From an uncultured Flavobacterium sp. (GTDB lineage: Bacteria > Bacteroidota > Bacteroidia > Flavobacteriales > Flavobacteriaceae): a stretch of 39,382 nt of DNA. Where the stretch lies: NCBI GenBank assembly GCA_947631175.1, contig CANRKI010000010.1, forward strand, positions 1-39,382, given 5' to 3'. The notes below the pieces were generated by a model, which ran no database searches, was not told the DNA's origin, and was given only the letters and a program-made list of their open reading frames with translations. Positions 17,459-26,870 of this stretch are shown piece after piece. Each line of letters begins with the position of its first letter. Positions within the stretch are counted from its first letter, which is position 1. A program made the position numbers and the translations under genes.

Positions 17459-19816
17459 ATGCGAATCCTATTTGTTGCTGTTGCATTATGCATAGCATCT
17501 ATTGGTATGGCGCAAAATAAAATTTCGGGAACTGTTCGTAATGCAAAAAACGAAACGTTACCTGGCGCGCACGTACATTTATCTAACCAAAGTTTAGCAA
17601 CAGATCCGTTAGGAAATTTTGAATTTAATCGAATCTCTGATAACACACACCGTTTAATTGTGAGTTATATTGGATATGTTACTAAAGATACAGTACTTAA
17701 TGTGTACGAAAACCTTCGTATAAATATTATTTTGCAAGAAGATAAAAGTGCCTTGCAAGAAGTTGTGATTACCACCAATCAAGCTAAAAAAACGAGTAAT
17801 ACAACAAACGTTTCTCAGCAAAAAGTACTGGCAAACTACGGAGGCTCGTTTGCTACATCATTAGAAAACGTAGCTGGAATTAATGCTTCGCAGATTGGTG
17901 CCGGACAATCCAAACCTATAATTCGTGGGTTAAGTGCCAACCGAGTTGCTGTTACCGAGAACGGAATTAAACAAGAAGGACAACAATGGGGAGCCGATCA
18001 TGGTTTAGAGATTGATGCGTTTAATACCGAAAAAGTAGAAATTATTAAAGGTGTTGGAACCATTGCATACGGAAGTGACGCGATGGGCGGAGTTATTGCT
18101 ATTGATAATTCGGCTATTCCTAGTGATTCATTAACCGGGAATATATCTTTATTAGGAAAATCTGTAAACGATGGTTTAGGAGTGAATTTAAATTTAAAAC
18201 AGCGATTCAACAAAATCTATTTTAAAGCCAATGCTACTATTTTAGATTATGCAGATTATAAAATTCCAACAAAAAACATATCGTATTTAAATTATAACAT
18301 GCCGGTTCACAAAAACCGATTAAAAAACTCGGCGGGTGTAGAACGTAATTTTGCAGGAACATTAGGTTATAAAAGTGAAAAACTACACAGCTTTATACAA
18401 GTATCTAACAATTATATAAAATCAGGTTTTTTTCCGGGTGCGCACGGAATCCCAAATGTAAACGCTGTTGCTCACGATGGAGATTACAGAAATATCGAAT
18501 TCCCATATCAATCGGTAAACCATTTAAAAGTAATTTCTGACAATACATACAAAACAAATAAAGGAGAATTTAATTTTAAAGTTGCTTTTCAAAACAACCA
18601 TCGTCAAGAGTGGAGTAAATTTCACACCCATTACAGCAACCAAACCGCTCCTACAAACAATCCGGATTTAGAGCTCGATTTTAAACTTATAACTATAGAC
18701 CAACAACTTAGTTATAAACACAAATGGGATGAAAAAAATCAAACGAAATTTGGAATTCAATACCAATATCAAAACAATAAAAGTGGTGGTTATAGCTACT
18801 TACTTCCAAAATTTAACCGAAAAGCATTAGGCGTTTTTGCTACACACGAATATCAACTATCTAATAAATTAAAAACAGAATTTGGTGTTCGAGCAGATTG
18901 GGCCGATTTAAAAATAAATGCCTATTACGATACTATTTTATATCAATATTTAATTAATTCGGGCAGAAACGAAGCGCTAGCAAATTATTACGCACAACGC
19001 ACGCCAGAACTTGATAAAGACTTTAACGCATTCAACTTTGCATTAGGTTTAAATTATGCTTTAGCTCCTAATTGGAATTGGAATTTTACTGCGGCGTCTA
19101 ACTTTAGATTTCCAACAGCAATAGAATTAGCCTCTAACGGAATTCACCACGGCGCTTTTCGTCACGAACAAGGAGATGCCAATTTAGATCCCGAAAAAGG
19201 TTGGGCATTTGATACGGTTTTAAGTCATGAGATCGATGGATTTTCGGTAAGTTTAAGTCCGTATGTCTATTATTTTACCAACTATATTTATTTAAAACCA
19301 AGCGGGCAATTTTCGATTTTACCACATGGCGGACAAATTTACACCTACACACAAAGCAAAGCATTACTAGCAGGTTTTGAGCTAGAACTTACAAAAACGT
19401 TTTGGAATAAGTTAACCGTTAATTCGGTTTTCGAATACATCAGAAACCAACAACTAAACAGCAATAAAAATTTAAATTACGCATTACCTTTTACGCCAGC
19501 AAACAACGTTTTTATTAAAGTTGACTACGCGTTTAACAATGTAAATTATTTTAAAAACAATAAAATTTATATTTCGGCTAAACACGGATTAGAGCAAAAT
19601 CGAATTGCGCAAAACGAAGAATTTACACCAAGTTTCACCACTTTTGGAGCTGGACTTTCAAGTCAAATACAGCTTAAAAAATTTAAAATAAATGCGCAAT
19701 TAACCACAACCAATTTATTCAACGAAAAATATTACAACCACAGTAGTTATTATCGTGCAGTCGAAATTCCAGAATTAGGAAGAAACATACAACTTTTACT
19801 AAGTATTCCATTTTAA
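17459..19816 (+). CDS. TonB-dependent outer-membrane receptor with N-terminal CarboxypepD_reg-like domain
   Basis: Signal peptide; ISGTVRNAKNETLPGAHVHLSNQSLATDPLGNFEF; plug NVAGINASQIGAGQSKPIIRGLSANRVAVTENGIKQEGQQWGADHGLEIDAFNTEKVEIIKGVGTIAYGSDAMGGVI; terminal beta strand ending in F. Confidence 0.95.
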   Translation: MRILFVAVALCIASIGMAQNKISGTVRNAKNETLPGAHVHLSNQSLATDPLGNFEFNRISDNTHRLIVSYIGYVTKDTVLNVYENLRINIILQEDKSALQEVVITTNQAKKTSNTTNVSQQKVLANYGGSFATSLENVAGINASQIGAGQSKPIIRGLSANRVAVTENGIKQEGQQWGADHGLEIDAFNTEKVEIIKGVGTIAYGSDAMGGVIAIDNSAIPSDSLTGNISLLGKSVNDGLGVNLNLKQRFNKIYFKANATILDYADYKIPTKNISYLNYNMPVHKNRLKNSAGVERNFAGTLGYKSEKLHSFIQVSNNYIKSGFFPGAHGIPNVNAVAHDGDYRNIEFPYQSVNHLKVISDNTYKTNKGEFNFKVAFQNNHRQEWSKFHTHYSNQTAPTNNPDLELDFKLITIDQQLSYKHKWDEKNQTKFGIQYQYQNNKSGGYSYLLPKFNRKALGVFATHEYQLSNKLKTEFGVRADWADLKINAYYDTILYQYLINSGRNEALANYYAQRTPELDKDFNAFNFALGLNYALAPNWNWNFTAASNFRFPTAIELASNGIHHGAFRHEQGDANLDPEKGWAFDTVLSHEIDGFSVSLSPYVYYFTNYIYLKPSGQFSILPHGGQIYTYTQSKALLAGFELELTKTFWNKLTVNSVFEYIRNQQLNSNKNLNYALPFTPANNVFIKVDYAFNNVNYFKNNKIYISAKHGLEQNRIAQNEEFTPSFTTFGAGLSSQIQLKKFKINAQLTTTNLFNEKYYNHSSYYRAVEIPELGRNIQLLLSIPF

Positions 19817-19818
19817 AA

Positions 19819-20163
19819 TTGAAAGCTACAAAAAAACATATAGTTACTTTATTACTTGCCATCTTTTGGATTCCGCAGGTAAATAATGCTATACATTATT
19901 TTGTAGTGCATCATCATTATAACAATTCTTATTCTGATAAAACCGAGGTTCACAAACTATCAAACGATCACATTTGTAAACAACATATTTTTGTTCAAGC
20001 AGCATTACTTGTGCCCGAATTAATAAACTTTACTTGTATTCGTACGGATTTTAATATAAAAAAGGACTTCTTATTTATTCAGAAAAAATATTTTAAAACC
20101 TTATTTAATTTTTACACACGAGGTCCACCTCAGCAACTTTTAGCTCAAAAATCATCAATCTAA
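19819..20163 (+). CDS. Small His-rich hydrophobic protein, RGPPQQLL C-terminal motif (likely TTG start)
   Basis: MKATKKHIVTLLLAIFWIPQVNNAIHYFVVHHHYNN...LFNFYTRGPPQQLLAQKSSI; starts 3 nt after the TBDR stop. Confidence 0.75.
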   Translation: MKATKKHIVTLLLAIFWIPQVNNAIHYFVVHHHYNNSYSDKTEVHKLSNDHICKQHIFVQAALLVPELINFTCIRTDFNIKKDFLFIQKKYFKTLFNFYTRGPPQQLLAQKSSI

Positions 20164-20198
20164 AAAAGTAAAATTTAAATAAATTAAAATAATTCAAA

Positions 20199-20666
20199 AT
20201 GAAAAAATTAGCTTTATATATCAGCATCTTATCAACAACTTTATTTGTATCATGTTCTAGCGACGATAACGCTGTTGACACACAAAAACCAGAAATTACT
20301 TTACTTGAACCAGGAGATCACGAAGGTTTTTTACCTGGTAGTGAAATACACATCGAAGGTTTAATTACAGATAACGAAGCATTAGCCTCGTATAAAATTG
20401 AAATTCATGCTGCCGAAGACGGGCACACACACGGAAGAAGAAGTACAAATTACTTTCAGTACGAACAAACTTTTCAAATTACAGAAAACACAAAAGTTTA
20501 CGAATTACACCGTCATGTGGAAATTCCAGAAAATATTAACGGAGAAACACTTACAAACGGACATTATCATTTAGGAATATTTGCTTTAGATAAAGCAGGA
20601 AACCAACAACAGGTTTTTACAGAAATATATATTGGTAACGATGCTGAAGAACATACACATGGTTAA
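20199..20666 (+). CDS. DUF4625-like lipoprotein, His-rich
   Basis: Lipobox TLFVSC; KPEITLLEPGDHEGFLPGSEIHIEGLITDNEALASYKIEIHAAEDGHTHG ... DAEEHTHG. Confidence 0.85.
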   Translation: MKKLALYISILSTTLFVSCSSDDNAVDTQKPEITLLEPGDHEGFLPGSEIHIEGLITDNEALASYKIEIHAAEDGHTHGRRSTNYFQYEQTFQITENTKVYELHRHVEIPENINGETLTNGHYHLGIFALDKAGNQQQVFTEIYIGNDAEEHTHG

Positions 20667-20702
20667 TAAAAAAGGGTTTAGCAATTGCTAAACCCTTTTT
20701 TT
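20667..20702. terminator. Bidirectional terminator between convergent lipoprotein genes
   Basis: AAAAAGGGTTTAGC-aatt-GCTAAACCCTTTTT. Confidence 0.85.
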
Positions 20703-21082
20703 TATCTTTTAAATACAAATGTTTCGTCATATTCAGAATCATATAATCTTAATGTAGATCCTGTTAATTCCGTTATTTGTAAATCACCTGATTCAATTGT
20801 AATAATATTACCTTCTTGTGTCCAAGTAAAAGTATCTTGATCATCTATTGCACAACTTGTATTATAAATTACATATTTATAAACATTATTCGCGTTAAAT
20901 TCAATATAATCTTTTTTAGTAGCGCACTCATGATCGTGTAACTCTGTGCCTCCATCGTAAATACTTGCATGATGATGCCATTTACCTAAAATTGACGCAC
21001 TACCTTTATCATCGTCACTACTACAAGACGTTACTAACGATAACGAAAGAATTGACACGAATAGAAATAAAATTTTTTCATT
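20702..21082 (-). pseudogene. Lipocalin-like lipoprotein gene with apparent 1-nt frameshift at its 5' end (intact frame 20702-21058)
   Basis: The intact frame begins only at a GTG in mid-signal peptide (VSILSLSLVTSCSSDDD). ATG at 21082 is one base out of frame; one extra A in the A6 tract would give MKKILFLFVSILSLSLVTSC. Confidence 0.6.
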
Positions 21083-21208
21083 TTTTTATGTTTTTAATTA
21101 ATTTTAACAAAAATAAAAAAAATATAACAAATTATACGTTAATATAAAAAATATTTTATTCAGAATAAAATAACAAAAACCATTAAAAAGAACATTTACC
21201 ATATCCAT

Positions 21209-21478
21209 TTTATTTTTTGGGCGTTCCCCGCCTTTTTAGTGAGCGCCTCGTGTTTTACTCACTTGCAATTTTTTCACGTTGTTACAAAATGTGCTTAAAC
21301 AATGCTACAACCCGCTAACGCGCTTCGCCATAAGTTAAACATTTGGCAGCGCGCGTTAGCGGGTGTAGCGGCATCCTTTTTTGTATAACGCGGAGCGTTT
21401 ACAAAAAAGATAAAGCGAAAAACGCGACGGTTTGGTAAATTTTTAATTTACATAAACCGTAACGCCCAAAATAAAAAA
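21209..21478. repeat. Nested-palindrome interspersed element, copy B
   Basis: Closely similar to copy A, same orientation; core 21219-21467. Central IR GCTACAACCCGCTAACGCGC (21304-21323) / GCGCGTTAGCGGGTGTAGC (21351-21369); ends GGGCGTT ... AACGCCC. Confidence 0.9.
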
Positions 21479-21506
21479 AACTCGACCGTTACTTGTCGAG
21501 TTTTGT
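21478..21506 (-). terminator. Terminator hairpin of the S9 peptidase gene, abutting copy B
   Basis: AAACTCGACcgttacttGTCGAGTTTT. Confidence 0.7.
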
Positions 21507-21509
21507 GTT

Positions 21510-23402
21510 TTATAGTGTTTCTTTTAACCATTTAAAAAATTCACCCTGCCAAATCATAGCATTTTGTGGTTTAATCACCCAGTGATTTTCGTCTGGTAAA
21601 TACACAAATCGTGATTTAATTCCTTGTAATTGTGCTGCCTGAAAAGCTTCTTGCCCTTGACCAATTGGCACACGATAGTCTTTACCACCATGAAATACCA
21701 AAATTGGTGTGTTCCAGTTTGCAACTAAATTTTTAGGGTTAAATTGTGCGTATGTTTTTTGAGCTACTGCATTGTTTTTGTCCCAATATGCGCCACCTGC
21801 ATCCCAATTTGTAAAGAAAACTTCCTCGGTTGTTCCGTACATAGATTCAAGGTTAAAAACACCGCAATGCGAGATAAAGGTTTTAAAACGGTTGTTGTGA
21901 ATTCCGGCTAAGTAATAAACCGAATAGCCACCGTAACTAGCGCCAATTGCGCCTAAACGCGATTTGTCCACATATTTTTCTTTGGCAACATCGTCAATTG
22001 CAGAAAGATAATCGTTCATTACTTGTCCGCCCCAATCTTTAGATATTGCTTCGTTCCACTCTACTCCGTGACCTGGCATTCCGCGGCGGTTTGGCGCTAC
22101 AATAATGTATCCTTGTGAGGCCATAACTTGAAAATTCCAACGGAATGAGTAAAAGTAACTTAATGCAGATTGTGGTCCGCCTTGGCAATATAATAGAGTT
22201 GGATATTTTTTGTTAGGATCAAAATTTGGAGGATAAATTACGTGAACTAACATGTCTTTTCCATCTGTTGTTTTTACCCAACGTTCTTCGGAAGTTACTA
22301 AATCTAAAGTTTTATATGTCTCGTTATTAACTTTAGTAACTTGATTCCACTTTTTAGATTTTAAGTTGTACGAATATACTTCGCTCGCTTGGTTAAAATC
22401 GGTACGGGTTACAAAAACATCGTTCCCTACAGTATCAACAATTCCGGTTACGTCAAATTTACCTGTTGTAATTTGTTTTACGTTTACCGCAATACGTTTT
22501 GCCCCCGGAAAGTTAACCTCGAACAAATGCTGTGCTCCTTTTACTGGGGCAACAAAGTAAATTTTAGTTCCATCTGCCGACCATTTGTAGCTAGAAACTG
22601 TTCCGTCCCAACCCGCAGTAAGGTTCATATCGATACCTTTGTAGCGTACGATTAAGTCATTTTTATCGGCTTCGTATCCATCGCGCTTCATTTGTAGCCA
22701 AGTTAATTCGCCGTTTGGAGAAAATGTAGGATGTGTATCGTACCCTGGATTGGTTGAAGTAAGATTTGTGGTTTGTTTTGTCGCTAAATCGTATTGATAT
22801 AAATCGGTATTTGTGCTAGTAGCGTATTCTGTTCCGATTTTCTTTTTAGCTACATAAACTACAGATTTATGGTCCGGAGCCCAAACATAATCTTCGCTAC
22901 CACCAAAAGGTTTTTGCGGAGAGTCGAAAGGTTCGTTTAATAAAAGGTCTACAATATTTCCGTTATTTTGCTCCACAAAAACGTGGTTGTGTGTTCCGTC
23001 ATTATAAGTATCCCAATGTCTGTAATCTAGGGCATCGTATATTTGAACTGTCGATTCTTTAAGCTCTGGGTAATAATCAGAACCTAAAACTTTGTTTATT
23101 TTAACCTCTTTATGCGTAAGCAAATCACCATTTGGAGCTTTGTATGGATCTGCAATTAAGTCTTTATAATCTTCAATTTCAGTAGGTTTTCCACCTTTTA
23201 AAGCTACAATGTACGTTTTCGAATTTACTTTGTTAGCAGCAACATCGGGAGTTCCTACTTTATAAACTAAATTTTTTCCATCTTTTGTGATCCCAACAGG
23301 CGATACTCTTCCTAACTTCCATAAAAGGTCGGGATTCATTACGTTTTGAGCCGTCATGTTTAGCCCCATTAAGGTTAAGGTTAAAATAATTATTTTTTTC
23401 AT
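21510..23402 (-). CDS. S9 family peptidase (acylaminoacyl-/dipeptidyl-peptidase-like), secreted
   Basis: Signal peptide; WD-like N-terminal blades; catalytic GASYGGYSVYYLAGI, HGGKDYRVP, DENHW. Confidence 0.94.
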   Translation of the reverse strand: MKKIIILTLTLMGLNMTAQNVMNPDLLWKLGRVSPVGITKDGKNLVYKVGTPDVAANKVNSKTYIVALKGGKPTEIEDYKDLIADPYKAPNGDLLTHKEVKINKVLGSDYYPELKESTVQIYDALDYRHWDTYNDGTHNHVFVEQNNGNIVDLLLNEPFDSPQKPFGGSEDYVWAPDHKSVVYVAKKKIGTEYATSTNTDLYQYDLATKQTTNLTSTNPGYDTHPTFSPNGELTWLQMKRDGYEADKNDLIVRYKGIDMNLTAGWDGTVSSYKWSADGTKIYFVAPVKGAQHLFEVNFPGAKRIAVNVKQITTGKFDVTGIVDTVGNDVFVTRTDFNQASEVYSYNLKSKKWNQVTKVNNETYKTLDLVTSEERWVKTTDGKDMLVHVIYPPNFDPNKKYPTLLYCQGGPQSALSYFYSFRWNFQVMASQGYIIVAPNRRGMPGHGVEWNEAISKDWGGQVMNDYLSAIDDVAKEKYVDKSRLGAIGASYGGYSVYYLAGIHNNRFKTFISHCGVFNLESMYGTTEEVFFTNWDAGGAYWDKNNAVAQKTYAQFNPKNLVANWNTPILVFHGGKDYRVPIGQGQEAFQAAQLQGIKSRFVYLPDENHWVIKPQNAMIWQGEFFKWLKETL

Positions 23403-23747
23403 GTTTTGATAAATATTGTGTTTTGTAAAGTTATAAAAATGAAATGAATTTAAACGTGCGATGAAACAAAGCTCTTTAATCGCACTTTTTTTAACGTATT
23501 GATGCTTTTTTGTGTTTTTATTATTAGTGTATTTTTAAAAAAAAAACTAATTTCACGAATTCAAAAATATTTGATCGATTACAAAATGTTAATCGATGTA
23601 AATCACTAACAAAAAAATATTTTCGTTTGATAATTCATTAATTCATTGTCTATATTTTAAGTTATAAAAAAACTTAAATGTATAAAAAATAACATAATGA
23701 TTATCAGCGATATAAAACATGTAATTAATTAACTAATTTAAACACTA

Positions 23748-24467
23748 ATGTCTGATTTTCATATAGCAGATTTAATTAATCCAGAATTTTATATAAACCT
23801 TGAAATAGGAGGTGTTCCAGTTGGAATTTACGTAGTATTGTTTATTATTTTTGCCGAAACTGGCTTGTTTGCAGGTTTCTTTTTACCAGGAGATAGTTTA
23901 TTATTTCTTTCTGGAATTTACTCGACTGAGTTAATGAATACTATTTATGTAATAGACTCTGGAAGTAAAGGAATGGATGATTTTTTAAACGTTACAGCTG
24001 TTGCAACTTTAGTAGCTTTAGCAGGAGTTCTAGGAAATACTTTTGGATACTGGTTTGGAAAAAAATCGGGAACTTATTTATATACCAGAAAAGATACCTT
24101 TATTTTTAAAAAGAAATACCTTTTAGAATCTAAAGTTTTTTACGAAAAACACGGTGGTAGAGCCATTATTATTGCGCGTTTTTTACCTGTAATCCGAACT
24201 TTTGCACCAATTATTGCAGGGATCGTTCAAATGGAAAGAAAGCGTTTTATGGCTTATAACATAGTAAGTTCGTTTTTATGGGCGTTTTCATTAATTTTTG
24301 CAGGACATTATTTAAACGAAATCTTCAAAGCTCAATTTGGTATCAACCTAAAAGATTTTATCGAAGTAATCATTATAATTATCGTAGTAATCACAACTAT
24401 TCCTTTTGTTGTAAACTACTTTAAACGAAAAAAAGAAAAAGCTCAAGAGCAACAAAACCAACAATAA
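23748..24467 (+). CDS. DedA family membrane protein
   Basis: ETGLFAGFFLPGDSLLFLSG; GNTFGYWFGKKSG; KHGGRAIIIARFLPVIRTFAPIIAGIVQM. Confidence 0.94.
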   Translation: MSDFHIADLINPEFYINLEIGGVPVGIYVVLFIIFAETGLFAGFFLPGDSLLFLSGIYSTELMNTIYVIDSGSKGMDDFLNVTAVATLVALAGVLGNTFGYWFGKKSGTYLYTRKDTFIFKKKYLLESKVFYEKHGGRAIIIARFLPVIRTFAPIIAGIVQMERKRFMAYNIVSSFLWAFSLIFAGHYLNEIFKAQFGINLKDFIEVIIIIIVVITTIPFVVNYFKRKKEKAQEQQNQQ

Positions 24468-24473
24468 CAAACT

Positions 24474-24501
24474 AAAAGTCAGGATTTTTCCTGACTTTTT
24501 T
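24474..24501 (+). terminator. Terminator after the DedA gene
   Basis: AAAAGTCAGG-attttt-CCTGACTTTTTT. Confidence 0.85.
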
Positions 24502-24539
24502 GTTTTGTATCAATTTATAAAATCTTTCGTTTTTTAAAT

Positions 24540-24547
24540 TATATTTG
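24540..24547 (+). promoter_or_regulatory. -7 box TATATTTG upstream of mtgA
   Basis: TAnnTTTG match 19 nt before the ATG. Confidence 0.5.
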
Positions 24548-24566
24548 AGGCCACTATTTATACCTT

Positions 24567-25298
24567 ATGAAATTTAATTTTTTTAAAAGAAAAGAAAAAG
24601 ACAATACCCCAAAAACCTTATTTCAAAAACTTAAATCTTGGGTTTTAAAAATCATAAAATGGTTTTTTATTTTAAGTATTGGTTCTGTAATTTTTTTCAG
24701 ATTTATTCCTGTACCATGTACACCATTAATGTTTTCTCGCGCTTTTGATAACATGATTGCTGGTGAAGATATTATTTGGAGTCACGATTGGGTTGCGATT
24801 GAAAATATTTCGCCCAACTTACAAAAAGCAGTTATCGCCAGCGAAGACAACCTGTTTTTAACCCACAATGGTTTTGATGTTGATGCCATTAAAAAAGCAA
24901 TAAAAACCAATAAAAAAGGTAAACGTATTGTTGGCGGAAGTACCATTTCGCAACAAACTGCAAAAAATGTGTTTTTATGGCAAGGACGTAGCTTTATACG
25001 AAAAGGTTTTGAAGCTTATTTTACCGTTTTAATCGAAATTTTTTGGAGTAAAGAACGTATTATGGAAGTATACTTAAATTCCATAGAAATGGGAAAAGGC
25101 GTTTATGGTGCACAAGCTGCGGCTAAACATTGGTACGGAAAATCGGCCGCTAATTTAACCAAAAACGAAGCCGCTGGTATTGCTGCAATTCTTCCAAATC
25201 CGCGAAAGTACAAAGCCAGCAACTCTTCTGCATACATAAACAGACGAAAAGCAAAAATTCAAAAATTAATGTATTACGTTGGCCCACTTAAATATTAA
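24567..25298 (+). CDS. mtgA: Monofunctional biosynthetic peptidoglycan transglycosylase
   Basis: GT51 motifs AVIASEDNLFLTHNGFD, GGSTISQQTAKNVFLWQGRSFIRKGFEAYFTVLIE, KERIMEVYLNSIEMGKGVYGAQAAAKHWYGK. Confidence 0.96.
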   Translation: MKFNFFKRKEKDNTPKTLFQKLKSWVLKIIKWFFILSIGSVIFFRFIPVPCTPLMFSRAFDNMIAGEDIIWSHDWVAIENISPNLQKAVIASEDNLFLTHNGFDVDAIKKAIKTNKKGKRIVGGSTISQQTAKNVFLWQGRSFIRKGFEAYFTVLIEIFWSKERIMEVYLNSIEMGKGVYGAQAAAKHWYGKSAANLTKNEAAGIAAILPNPRKYKASNSSAYINRRKAKIQKLMYYVGPLKY

Positions 25299-25361
25299 TT
25301 TATTCTAAATTATGTAACAATCTAAACACATTGTATACTAATCAATAAAAACTATTAAGTT

Positions 25362-26156
25362 ATGAATGCACATGAAATTGATTACATCATTTATGGTGAA
25401 GAAATGCAATATGTTGAAATTGAATTAGACCCACAAGAAGTTGTTGTTGCCGAGGCTGGTAGCTTTATGATGATGGAAAACGGAATCCAGATGGAAACTA
25501 TTTTTGGTGACGGTTCAAATCAAAATTCAGGGCTTTTTGGTAAACTACTTTCGGCAGGAAAACGTATGCTTACCGGCGAAAGCTTGTTTATGACAGCATA
25601 TGAAAATAGAGACTTTCAAAAACGAAAAGTTTCTTTCGCATCTCCATATCCAGGTAAAATTATTCCTATTGACTTGCAAGAATTTAACGGAAAATTCATC
25701 TGTCAAAAAGATGCTTTTTTATGCGCTGCAAAAGGAGTTTCTGTAGGAATTGAATTCAACAGAAAATTAGGAACTGGACTTTTTGGTGGCGAAGGTTTTA
25801 TCATGCAAAAACTAGAAGGCGACGGAATGAGCTTTATTCATGCCGGCGGAACCTTAGCTCGTAAGGATTTAAAACCAGGCGAAATTTTAAAAATAGATAC
25901 TGGATGTTTAGTAGGTTTTACACAAACCGTAAACTACGACATACAATTTGTAGGCGGAATTAAAAATACCTTTTTTGGTGGCGAAGGCGTGTTTTTTGCA
26001 ACCTTACAAGGTCCCGGAACCGTTTACATCCAATCTTTACCATTTAGCCGTTTAGCCGACAGAATCATTGCTCACGCACCAAGTATGGGCGGAAGTTCTA
26101 AAGGAGAAGGAAGTGTTCTGGGTGGTTTAGGAAGATTGTTAGACGGAGATAATTAA
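25362..26156 (+). CDS. TIGR00266/AIM24 family protein
   Basis: [30 protein letters not shown]...[23 protein letters not shown]. Confidence 0.92.
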   Translation: MNAHEIDYIIYGEEMQYVEIELDPQEVVVAEAGSFMMMENGIQMETIFGDGSNQNSGLFGKLLSAGKRMLTGESLFMTAYENRDFQKRKVSFASPYPGKIIPIDLQEFNGKFICQKDAFLCAAKGVSVGIEFNRKLGTGLFGGEGFIMQKLEGDGMSFIHAGGTLARKDLKPGEILKIDTGCLVGFTQTVNYDIQFVGGIKNTFFGGEGVFFATLQGPGTVYIQSLPFSRLADRIIAHAPSMGGSSKGEGSVLGGLGRLLDGDN

Positions 26157-26196
26157 TATTTTGTATATTTATCCAGTCTAAACAATTTTTAAAAAA

Positions 26197-26628
26197 ATGA
26201 AAGTCAAAAGCAAACGAGATCCCTTTATTGTTATTATAATCTTGGGCTTTATTGTTTTTTTTAGTTCGGTTGTTGCCTCAGAAATTAAACTTTACGGTTG
26301 GAATTCTGTAATGATCATGGATGCAATTATCATCTTCATCATGCTTTCATTTTTAATATGTTGTTATTTTATTACATATGTAGTAAACCATAAATTTATT
26401 AGTTACCGTATCGCTTTTTTTTACGGCGAAATTCCGCTCGATAAAATTCGAAGTATCGAAGTAGGAACAACCATGTGGGCCGGATTTAAACCTGCTTTTG
26501 CTCGTAAAGGACTTATAATTCGATACAACAAATACGACGAAATTTATATTAGCCCTCGAAAGCAAGATAAATTTATAGCCGAAATTAAAAAGCATAGACC
26601 AGATATTCAATTTATTTATGCGAACTAA
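26197..26628 (+). CDS. PH-domain-like membrane protein (two TM plus bacterial PH domain)
   Basis: Two hydrophobic helices then FFYGEIPLDKIRSIEVGTTMWAGFKPAFARKGLIIRYNKYDEIYISPRKQDKFIAEIKK. Confidence 0.85.
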   Translation: MKVKSKRDPFIVIIILGFIVFFSSVVASEIKLYGWNSVMIMDAIIIFIMLSFLICCYFITYVVNHKFISYRIAFFYGEIPLDKIRSIEVGTTMWAGFKPAFARKGLIIRYNKYDEIYISPRKQDKFIAEIKKHRPDIQFIYAN

Positions 26629-26632
26629 ATAC

Positions 26633-26670
26633 AAAATCTCAATTAGAAAATTCTAATTGAGATTTTTTTT
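26633..26670 (+). terminator. Terminator after the PH-domain gene
   Basis: AAAATCTCAATTAGAAaaTTCTAATTGAGATTTTTTTT. Confidence 0.85.
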
Positions 26671-26870
26671 GTTTCATTAATAACATTAACACTTATTCAA
26701 TATTATCAACAAAAAAACAAGATCATTTTAAAAATAAATTATCAATAATAAATTTCACGAATTCATTTACTAAAGGTATTTCTTGTTAAAAAAAATCAGA
26801 AAGATAGCACTTCAAAAAAATGGTTAAATTTTTGATATTTAACAACTTACTAATCAAAAAAAATTTAATT

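Noticed and set aside
26353-26634. Minus-strand 93-aa ORF
   Set aside because: Antisense to the PH-domain gene, which has clear coding features.
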